Below, in pieces: positions 55,354 through 64,000 of a stretch of DNA of 64,000 nucleotides; the stretch's first letter is position 1; the number at the start of each line of letters is the position of its first letter. The position numbers and the translations under genes are program-made. The stretch comes from Tilletiopsis washingtonensis. Its lineage: Eukaryota; Basidiomycota; Exobasidiomycetes; Entylomatales. Below the pieces are notes generated by a model. The model was not told the DNA's origin. It did no database searches and saw nothing but the letters and a program-made list of their open reading frames with translations. The stretch covers positions 373,185 to 437,184 of the forward strand of contig NW_020312006.1 in assembly GCF_003144115.1 (NCBI RefSeq), written 5' to 3'.

Positions 55354-58321
55354 ATGGCGCTGCGTGCTCGCTTCGCCGGCTTCATCCGTCCCACGACGGA
55401 GAACTGGCACAGCGGCCATGCTGACCCACGGCTCCATCACTGCGGCGCCGACGCGCACCGCAAGACGACACTGCACTCTCGCCGCGAGTTTGTCGGCGTC
55501 GGCGAGGACGCTATCTCGTTTGAGACACAGCCAAGTGTCGGAGATGAGCCGACGGATTCAAGCCTCGTCGATGCTCACTCGACGAGCTCTTCTTGCGACA
55601 GCAGCCGCAGCGACAAGGACGAGATCGATAGTAGATCCGATCGGTACCTGCCGCACTACATCGACATTGAGCTGGCAGGCGGCGCTGCCGCTACCGAAAG
55701 AAGCAGAGAGATTGTTCGCGACCTGAAGGAGGAGCCGGCGTATGCTGCGTTCCACAGCTTGATACAAGAGCTTGATGCGCCTGGCTACACGGCCGAGTTC
55801 GGCGCCGAGGCCGGGGAGCGCAGAGTCGAAAGCATGGACTGCGGCGATGACGCGGATGGTCAGCCGAGGGCAAGGCGAGACACGGACACGCACGACGACA
55901 GAAGGCTGCGCGATGCCTTTGCTGCTCTTGCGAATCTTGTCGCCGCGCATGTGCGGGACCCGCAAGCCTCCCCGCCGGCGCCAACGTTTGCGTCCCGCTC
56001 GGAGCCTCGCATCTGGTACACGGTGGGTCGTGCTCACAAGGTAGAGAGCCAGAGACGTTCGCTGATCGTGCTCGCGCAGGAGTCTGTAGATCGCTGCAAG
56101 CCCAACATCTGCGTCCAGTACGAGGGCGGCGGCGACGCCTTCTCCCAGGTCGTAGCCGTTGGAGAGGTCAAGGCTGCAACAAGAGAAGACGAGAGGGACA
56201 GCCTCTTGACCAAGCTATGTCGCTACGCAGTGAGTCGTGCCGCATGATCAGCTTTAGCCACCTACCTCACAGCGTGCTGACTGCCCGTGACAGGCGGCAC
56301 TCGTCGGCAGACGTCCCTTCGTCACTGTCTGTCATGGCTTCACGCTCTGCGGCTCGGTACTGCGTCTGTGGCGTTTAGATGCGCAGTCGAATGCGTGCAC
56401 CATGGCCGTGGATCTGTGCGGCGGCGACGAGCATCTGCAGAGATTCGTCGCCCTTGTCGCCTTCCTCACGGGCGAAGATGCGCTGCGGCGCTGGTCTCCG
56501 GCGGAGAGCGACAGGTTTCGCCTGTGCAACGTGCGTGGAGAGGAGGAAGAGTTCGTCTGGGCGCAGGCGCCGCAGCAGCTCAACAGGAACTTCGAGCTCT
56601 TCGGCACACGCATGTGCTGTTGGGGCGGCAAGGCATACAAACTCGGCGAGCGAGATTCCATCGACGTCGTGCTCAAGCTCTCGTGGATACCGCCGCATCT
56701 GGTCGATCACGAGGGCGTCGTCCTAGAGCATCTGAAGGCGCAGCAGGTCCAAGACGTGCCGCATCTGCTCGGCCGCCTGCTTCTCGAGCCCGACCTCACC
56801 GACATTGCGTCAAACGGCGCGGCCTTTGAGCTCGAAGCCTCGTACGAAGGAGCCGCTCACGAGAGATCCGGTCTCTTCGTCCCCGAAATGATGCGCTGGT
56901 CACGCCGCGGCATGGCCCTCTCCGCATTCGCTGTGCGCAGCCCGATCGGCTACAGTATCGACGAAGCCTCGCCTTCGGTGGCGCTGGACTTGCTGCGCAT
57001 GTTTCGCGGCCTCGGCAAGATGCTTCGCCGCGTCGCTGAAGCCGGTGTGCGTTACCGCGATCTAAACACCGGCAACGTCCTCCTGCCACCCGTCGATGCG
57101 GATCCGGCTGCGCCTGCGGTGCTGCTCATCGACTTTGGCAACGCGCGCATAGGCGACACTCCCCGCGGCAACTTGCCTGCCGATGGCGCTGCCGCGTCGT
57201 CCAATGCCGGTATTACTGCGCCACTGATCGTGCGTCTCAGCGCCGATGACGCGCGCAGCATCAACGAGTACTTCGTTCCGCGGAAGACAATCATGGTGAG
57301 CTAGACTGCCGGCCGTCCTCTGGTTTGGCTGCAGCTGAGCCAATGTCTCGTCACACAGGGCGCAACGGCCGTCCAGGATGTGGAGCGAAAGTTCGCAGAG
57401 CGTGAGCTGGCTCGTGCTGCAGCTAGCCAGGGGGAAACATCCTCGAAGAAGCAGGGGCTGTTGCGCAATGCCGAGACCGACTTTGATCGCGCTATGGAGA
57501 AGCTCGAAGCGCTTCAGCACCGCCCTATCGACGACCTAGAGTCTGCTACGTGGTGCTTTCTCTGGCAAGTCAGTCGGCGTCGCGACGGCGTGCGCATGTA
57601 CCGCATGTTTTCTGACTTCCATGCGCAGAGTGCAGAGTGCGGCACCAACGACCTCGAGGGCCTGCACGACCTGAAGCACGACGATTTCAAGGCCAAGTGG
57701 CTGACGTACGGCAACACGACCGCACGCAGTGAGGTGCGTTTCGCTGCGCCGTTGCCTTGTCGGCGCTTCCTGACACGTCACTCACAGGTCGTCGAACGAT
57801 TCGGTCTGCAGAGCGACGCTTTGAAAGAACTGCTTCAGAGCGATGACGGACTGCCGTACTATCTCTTTCACGACGAGACTCGCGAACAGAGCACTCCGCC
57901 GCGTCGCGACATCCACTCGTCGCCTGGCGCAGCAACCTCGCTCCTGCGGGATCGCGATCGCGACGCATTTGATGAATGGGAGTCGGCATTCGCGAGGGCG
58001 ATCGCAACTGAGGAGCAGGCGGTCTCTGTCAGGGCCGCCGCCGCCGCCGCTGCCCCTGGCGCAGATGCCGCTGCCGCTACCGCCGGAGCTCCCGCTGGCC
58101 GTGCCACATCCGCTCCGCTAAAGCAGCGCGACAACACCGCAGCCGAAGCACGAGCGAGAGCGCCGGTGTCGAAGGCGACCAACATGGCGCCGCGTGTCGA
58201 CGGGCAGATCCCTGGCAAGTCCGCCTTTCCCTACCCCAAGCGGCCGCGCGAGCCCGAAAGCGGTGCGATGGCGAACGACACGGTCCCGCGTTCGCGAGCC
58301 TCTGATAGCCGCCAGACGTGA
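55354..58321 (+). CDS. FunK1-type fungal protein kinase
   Basis: Exons 55354-56229, 56294-57295, 57359-57733 and 57788-58321 give 928 aa. The FunK1 family is a fungus-specific kinase group, often expanded and of largely unknown role. Family marks include the upstream block RPFVTVCHGFTLCGSVLRLW and FVALVAFLTGEDA, an ATP-lysine candidate in DVVLKLSW, the catalytic loop YRDLNTGNVLL (Asp548, Asn553), LLIDFGNAR (Asp572), and a helical C-lobe. The catalytic loop has Tyr546 where HRD kinases have His. N-terminal ~290 residues are acidic and variable; the C-terminus is Ala-rich and ends with a basic patch (YPKRPREPE). Intron 3 (54 bp) is frame-neutral and stop-free. Codon style matches its neighbours, so I see no sign of recent transfer. 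Confidence 0.88.
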
Positions 58322-58736
58322 CGTGGCTTCTCTCCTCTGCCTGCATCTCCTCCTACCCGTCCACTCGCACACATGCGGGACCCAGACTTCTTCTCTTCAC
58401 ATCGACGCGGTCTCACGCAGCACACGTCACGTCTCATCACACCCTATCGGCTTCTCGCTCCCCTTCTGGCACATACACCACGCACACAAGCTCCCGACAC
58501 GTAGATACCCAGCACACGAATACCACCCCGCTTTAATCGCGCGCGGCGCGCCGCGTGGGCTGCAGCCAGGAAGGTCGCACGGCATGACATTGTCAGGCGT
58601 GTCGATGCTCGCCAGCAGCCGAGGCTGAGCAGGGCAGAAGCCATGCCCCACGCGAGGCCCCAACGGAGGCACAGCCGCGAGCGGGCGTGTGCGTGTGCGA
58701 AGAAGAGCCACCGGCGCCGTCGGGCAGGCCAGGCAC
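58322..58736. other. Convergent 3' spacer
   Basis: 415 bp between the FunK1 and TMA46 stop codons, C/T/A-rich in its first half as expected for a 3' UTR. I see no gene. Confidence 0.6.
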
Positions 58737-60835
58737 CTAGCTGGACACGCTTGCTGTCGCGCCGTTCTTTCGGCGGCCCTCCTCCTCGCCCTCGTCGCCG
58801 TTGATGCTGAGGCCTGCCACGCGCGCACGTGCGTCTTGCATCGGCTCCTTGGCGGCGTGCTGCGATGCGGCGTCGCCGTTGGTGCTGCCGCCGCGCGCCG
58901 TGCCCTCCTCGTCATCGTCGCTCTCGCCGGCGGAGTCTTCGTCGTCAGACTGCCGCTCCTGGTTGTAGTCCTTCATGTAGCCCGCCAGCTCGAACTGAGG
59001 CGCGGGACAGAGCGTGTCAGCACGTGCACCATGCCACCTCCCCCGCCTTGTCTCGCTCTCACCTCTTCGTCGCCGCCGTCGTCGCCGTCGTCGTAGAAGT
59101 CGGGGTTGAGCGTGAACATCTCGCGGCCGCTCAGGCCGGCCATCTTGTTGGCCGCAGCTTGCGTGGCTGTGTGCAGAATGTGAGCGGCTAAGGAGTCACA
59201 CTGTGTGAAGCCTGCTGCGCCGGCAACGCACCCTTCTTGTTGGCCATGGCCTCCTCCTCGGCCTCCTTCTTGTCCATCCGCTTGCGCTTCCACTCCGCGA
59301 AGGTCTCGGCCGTGACTGGTGTGAGATTGGAGCCGAGCTTGTGGCGTGCCGTCTCCAGGAACTCCTCGAGCGAGATCTCCAGCGCCTTTTCTGCCTCCTC
59401 GCGCTCGCGCTTCTGCGACTTGAGCACGAAGCCTGGTGGCAGGCTGCGGCGAAGAGGCTCAGCTTCCGCACGCTAGCGCTCATTGCGCGTCACCACTCAC
59501 CGATGCTTGTAGAAGCAGTCGTCGCCGCCATTCGGGCACACCCTGACCAGGCGGAGCCGTCAGCATCGCTTGCACGTGCGGCCACGCCCGCGCAACTCAC
59601 CAGAACCAGCCGTACTTGCCCTCCTCGACGGCCTGCAGGAAGAACTTGCACACCTTGTCCGTGGTGGACTTGGTGTTGCCGTGCTTGGAGAGGACGACGC
59701 GGTCGAGCTTCGCCTGGTCCCACTTGTCCATCGTGTCTGCCGACAGCGCGCGATCAGCGAGTGCATCGCAGGCTAGCGCTCGCTCGCTGCTCACCCGTCT
59801 TCTTGTCCTCCTCGCCGCCCTCGCCTTCTCGCATGTCGGTGTAGAGATCTGCATCGCGCAATCAGCACGCCGCAAAGCGCAGCGTCTGCCACATTGCCCA
59901 CGCACCCTTCTTCTCGACCTTGCGCGAGGCGTCGTTGGTGTGTGCAAACTTGCAGCGCGCGGCGCTTTTCTCGCACTTGCCGGCCTTCCAGAACTCGCAG
60001 GTGATCGTCTTTGGATCTGAGGGTACGGGGTCAGACGGGCGCAGTGGCACAGAGCCAGATGAGGGCCAACGAGACGGGCCAGATGCGTGGCCCAGCTATG
60101 CCGCCGTCGGCTAGGCTGCCTATTGACCGTCTCTGGCGCTACCGGTGCCGCGACATCGTCCAGCCCACTGATCGCACGCGCCACTCACCGACGCCAAACG
60201 GCACTTTTGGCTGGATGATCAGCACGTCCTCCATGTCCTTCTTGCGCTGCTTTTCCGCCTCGAGCTTGGCCTTCTTCTCCTCCTCGCGCTTCTTGGCCGC
60301 CAGCATCTCGGCGGGCGTCTTGCCCGCCTGGCTCTGCTGCTGCTGGATGATTTTGACCTGCTGCTGCGCCTTGGCTCCCTTCTTGTTCTTCATGCCGAAG
60401 GTCTGGAAGGATGCGCCGCGTCAGCATGCGCCCGGACGCCGGACTAGTCTGGATATGCGGCTTGCAGGTCGAGCTACAAGTCGGATCCCGATGAGAGCGC
60501 GCTGCGACGAGAGCGCGCTGGAGGTCTCCGCCTCGCTTGTGCTGCAAGCGCAGCGCAGCGAAAGCAAAGACGCAGCTGCCCGCTCTTCGTGCTGCGCCGG
60601 CAGTCATCGCGCGTCTCGCGCCGTTCCGGCCAAGTCGGCAGACCTTTGTGGCAGCATGCGGCAGCGACTGAACGAGGAGCTGAAGGGCGGGGCTTTCGCA
60701 AGAGCTCCTACAGCGTCCCCATGCGCCGGCCAGCCATGCCCGCCTGCGGTGCTCGCGACCCCTCGCCGCACGCACCTTATCCTCGACGACCTTCTTCGGC
60801 GCATTCTGCTTCTTGTCTGCCTTTTTCGGCGGCAT
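58737..60835 (-). CDS. TMA46: TMA46 / ZC3H15 (DRG family regulatory protein)
   Basis: Nine exons (60835-60776, 60402-60189, 60016-59906, 59848-59795, 59736-59601, 59542-59501, 59443-59232, 59166-59063, 58994-58737) give 396 aa. DFRP1-type proteins stabilise the GTPase DRG1/Rbg1 and associate with translating ribosomes. It starts [10 protein letters not shown], then [14 protein letters not shown], with a first CCCH finger ([20 protein letters not shown]), the DLYTDMR element, a second finger split over introns ([20 protein letters not shown] joined to [20 protein letters not shown]), the DFRP region ([15 protein letters not shown], then [20 protein letters not shown]), and [17 protein letters not shown]. 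The C-terminus is acidic. Exons of 42 and 54 bp are notable. Intron 1 is 373 bp. All phases agree. Confidence 0.95.
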
Positions 60836-62314
60836 GATCGGCAGGCGAGCGGGAGTGTGGAGAGCGCAGAGGGCGAAGCGTGTGTGTGTGCCTCAGCGGT
60901 GCAGATGGTGCTGTCGACGCTCGGGCGTGCGGCACCTGAGCGAGGCCAGGCTGGCAGTGGCGCTCGGGCAGCTGCAGAGTCGGAGAGCGCGCACGGGCGA
61001 GGTCAGGCGCAGCGAAGAGCGAGCTGTGAGCGAGGAGCGGCGAGCACCGAGCAAGAGGAGTGAGAGAGCCTGCTCGGCGGGGAGTACGAGGGGGGAGAGG
61101 CGGGAGCAGAGGCCGACGCCCAGAGCGAGAGCTGAAGCCGCGCCTTGGGCGGGGCTGTGGAGGCAGCTCGCACGGCAGGAAGCCTCTGCCGCAGTCGCTC
61201 TCGCTGCCGCGCCGCGCTGCAGCTGCCTCGTGTGACCGAAAACGTCAGCCGTCCCTGCGCTGTGGGGCGGCCCGTCGTCGAGCGTGCGCCCAGGAGCAGC
61301 TTGCCGCATGCCGAAAGAGCCTTGGACAGCACCATGCAGCGCAAGAGGAGCTTTGGCGATGACGGCGCGGTATCTCGTCGGCCGGCCGGCTCTCTGTGCG
61401 GTGCGCTGCCACGGTCGGCGCAGAAGCGAGGTGGCAGACCAGCCGCTCGCCGCCCGCACCCCCATCCGCTGCCTTCTCTGCGGCCGTGTGTCGTTATTCC
61501 TGTGCACTAGCGGCTGCGTCGAGCTTGCCGCCGGTGCTCTGCGAGAAGGAGGCAGCTCATGGTCGAGCCCTGGGGGCTGAGGGCTGCTCTCACGCCTGCC
61601 GCGCTTGCCGCGGCACCACTCCCGTCACGATCGAGCTCGAGAGGGACGCGCGCGCGATCTTCCGGCGCCGGCGCGTCGCGCTCTGGAGACGCGCCATCGG
61701 CAGGCAGTCGCTCGCGCAGAGGTCGCGCCGTGCGCCGCCCACACCCCACGCTCATCTCCACAAGCGGCCCAGTCGATGGCGGGAAAGCGGAGAGGCAGCG
61801 ATGGAGGCGCCGTGCTGCAGTGCGGATTCTGCCTGGCGCCAGAGGCAGCCGCAGTGGTGCAACAGCGACGGTCAGCGACGGAAGGACGGCCCCGGCAGCG
61901 GCGCGGTGCCGCGATGAGAAGGAGCTCGAGCGGCACGCGCGGAGCGGCCACGGCGCGGCTCCGCGCCTGCCTTGCTGCGTGAGTTCGTGCTGTGCTGCGC
62001 TGCTGCTGCTCCGCCGCGGCCGCGCATCGCGTCGTGCCCACGTCGTCGCGCGCCGTGCGCTGCGCTCGTCTGCCTCCCGCCACCACCGCGTCTCTCATCA
62101 AGCCCACAAGCCGCCGCTCGCACCCGTCGGTCGTGCGCATCAAGTCCGCGCGCCCCTCTCGCAGCCTGTCTGCTCGTCGTCTGCAGTGCACCCTGGCGCA
62201 CGCCTCTCGGCTGGCAACTCCACCTTCCAGCGCCTCGTCTGGTGCCTTCTCGTCCCTTCGCGTGTCAGGAACAGCCACGCGCGGCCGTGCCACTGCGCAC
62301 ACTCATCAGACGCA
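60836..62314. other. 1.5-kb divergent upstream region
   Basis: It lies between TMA46 (-) and the PWWP gene (+). Purine-rich up to ~61100, CT-rich from ~62090 to 62300 (leader-like). No gene is supported. Confidence 0.5.
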
Positions 62315-64000
62315 ATGGCAAAGTCAAAGGCCGGCTCGTCGGCTTCGCGCGCCGCAGCGGCGGCGGCGGATGAGAGCGGACACTCCTTGTGCGTATCTCT
62401 CGCTCGTGTGGCTTGGGTGGAGCAGGCGGCACGGAATGCAGGGCCGGTCGTGGTGTCGGTGACGGCACGGCTACTGCGGAGCGCGACATGGGCGCTGTCG
62501 GCCGCTGTGAAGGGCTACCTGCAGCGTCGTGGCGGGCGAGCCGTGCGCGATTGGTGGCATACAGGCGCTGCACGACCCTGCACGGGCCATAGCTGTCTAT
62601 GCTGCGTAGACACGTGGCGGCGCCGGACCTTCATGCAAGGCAGGCGCTGCATGTCTCTCGCCGTCGGCGAAGCGTATGCTGGGCGACTGGGCAACGTGTC
62701 AGCCGCCGTGCTGTGTGCCAGTCGTCGCTGCGACGCGTCTCGACGATTGCGCGTCACGCCGTGCTCAGCGTGGCTGGCATCGCCGAGAGTGGACTTGCTG
62801 GCCGCTCTGCGCGGCACGCGTCAGGCACGCAGCCCTCGTCGCCGATACCTTTGGACTCGATCGGCGCACTGCATGCCTTGGGCTCTATGCATCAGCCCTG
62901 CGGTGGCTGCACATGGTCTGCGCGGGCAGCCCGCGCATGTGCCGCCTCGCCGCGACCAACACCCTCTCTCTCTCTCGCTACCCATAAGCGCTAACACTGC
63001 TCCTCCCATGCAGCGGCCCCGGCGACATCGTGATGGCCAAGGTCAAGGGCTACCCGGCGTGGCCTGGTGTGGTGAGTCTGGCAACGTGCGATACTTGGCT
63101 CGCGTGCAGCGCGCTGCCCGGACAGGCTACTGGCCATCCAGCACGGAGGCGCACCGAGCAACAGGTGGATGCTGTTGCGCGCCGCAGCCACAGCCGCGCC
63201 GCTCAGGCAGATGCGAGCATGGCGGCCGACGAGCTCGGCCTAGCACATGCTGCTGCGCGGCAGAGACCTTCCGCAGCAGTCCACGAGCCGTGCTGCCGTT
63301 GCACGCGCGTCGCACGTCAAGCCAGCGAGCTCTCGGGCTTGCCCTTCCGCACTCTGTGATTGCCGCTCCGCAAGCTGACACGCACGCCGCAAGATCTGCG
63401 ACGAGAAGAACGTGCCCTCCAAGGTGCGCGCTCAGAAGACGATCAAGAGCGCCTTCACTGTGCGCTTCTTCCCGCATGCCGACTAGTGCGTTGCCGCTTG
63501 CGTTGTATCTGTCTTGCACGTGTCGCTGACGCAGCTGGCGCACGCAGCAACTGGTTCAAGGCACGCGACATGACGCTGCTGACGCAGCGCGAGATCCGCG
63601 CGTACCTCGACGACCCGCATAAGAAGCAGGCAGACCTGCGCCAGGCGTACAAGGTGGCGCTCGACCCGCACGCCTGGGTGCAGGAGCAGGACGAGATTGT
63701 GGCGGCGGCGGAGCGCGCAGCAGAGGATGAGGAGGAGGGCGTGGATGAGCTGGATGGCGAGGAGGCCGACGAGGACGACGTGCGTCCGGCAAAGGGCGGC
63801 AAGCGCAAGCGCGCATCGGAGGAGAAGGGCGGCAAGGTGCGCGAGAGCGCCGACACCAAGGCCAAGAAGAAGAAGAAGCTTGAGGTGCGTGTGGGCTGGT
63901 ACGGCGAGCGCGTGCCCCGCGCGCATGTGCTGCGCCTTTGACTGACGTGCGCGCCCGTCGATGCAGGCGGCTGAGCCGAAGAAGAGCGCCGCCAAGGCCA
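62315..64000 (+). CDS. PWWP-domain chromatin protein, 3' end outside the window
   Basis: Exons 62315-62388, 63014-63071, 63394-63485, 63548-63884 and 63967 to the edge. The PWWP domain is assembled over four exons: GPGDIVMAKVKGYPAWPGVV, then ICDEKNVPSKV, then FTVRFFPHAD joined to YNWFKARDMTLL (codon TA|C), the usual beta-barrel-plus-helix order. PWWP domains read methylated histone tails and bind DNA; the strongly basic/acidic tail (KGGKRKRASEEKGGK) fits a nuclear protein. A helical region (IRAYLDDPHKKQADLRQAY) follows the barrel. Introns 1 (625 bp) and 2 (322 bp) are far longer than usual here, while introns 3 and 4 are 62 and 82 bp. The domain start depends on the TT|C join at intron 1, which is less certain than the others. 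The family member cannot be named from this part. Confidence 0.82.

Noticed and set aside
1-64000. CRISPR arrays, bacterial operons, transposons and virus-derived elements
   Set aside because: No spaced direct repeats, Shine-Dalgarno-linked genes, terminal repeats, transposase or polymerase-like domains were seen; gene structure is plainly eukaryotic.

Overview
The window reads as nuclear chromosomal DNA of a GC-rich, intron-rich fungus. The most likely source is a basidiomycete smut-lineage relative (Ustilaginomycotina / Exobasidiomycetes-like). Evidence for a fungus: an ERG3 sterol desaturase, two Zn2Cys6 transcription factors, a FunK1-type kinase, a TMA46/DFRP protein and an SKG6/KRE9-like wall-associated membrane protein. 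The basidiomycete placement is an inference from small spliceosomal introns (mostly 50-70 bp, donors GTGAGT or GTGCGT, CTGAC branch sites, CAG acceptors), high GC and protein style; no rRNA or marker gene is present to prove it.

Layout, left to right. 1-15.4 kb is dense housekeeping: ERG3 (-, cut by the window edge), an F-box-like gene (+), SEC63 (-), a CDC20-type APC/C activator (+), a U1-type zinc-finger splicing protein (-), the 30-kDa complex I subunit (-), SPF27/BCAS2 (+) and an unassigned coiled-coil protein (-). A 4.5-kb gene-poor stretch follows (15.4-20.0 kb). 20-27.7 kb holds two convergent zinc-cluster transcription factors; the second carries two complete zinc clusters. 29.5-41.9 kb holds COQ7 (+), an SKG6-like single-pass membrane protein (-), a mahogunin-like RING protein (-) and a secreted, probably GPI-anchored alpha/beta-hydrolase-like protein (+). 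42.7-54.9 kb holds a tandem-CCCH (TTP family) RNA-binding protein (-), NMD3 (+) and MMS19 (-). 55.3-64 kb holds a FunK1 kinase (+), TMA46/ZC3H15 (-) and a PWWP-domain gene (+) running off the right edge.

There is no operon logic. Neighbours are mostly divergent or convergent pairs with short 3' spacers and longer (0.3-4.5 kb) upstream regions. Several genes touch RNA handling (U1-type zinc finger, SPF27, TTP-like, NMD3, TMA46), but they are not contiguous and I do not infer a cluster. I see no tRNA, rRNA, CRISPR array, transposon or viral element.

The most unusual item is the transcription factor at 23465-27688. It has two zinc clusters of identical spacing and about 50% identity, the second lying inside the regulatory domain. 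The first is encoded across tiny exons whose four introns are all multiples of three and free of stops, so intron retention or NAGNAG acceptor choice would change the DNA-binding module without breaking the frame.
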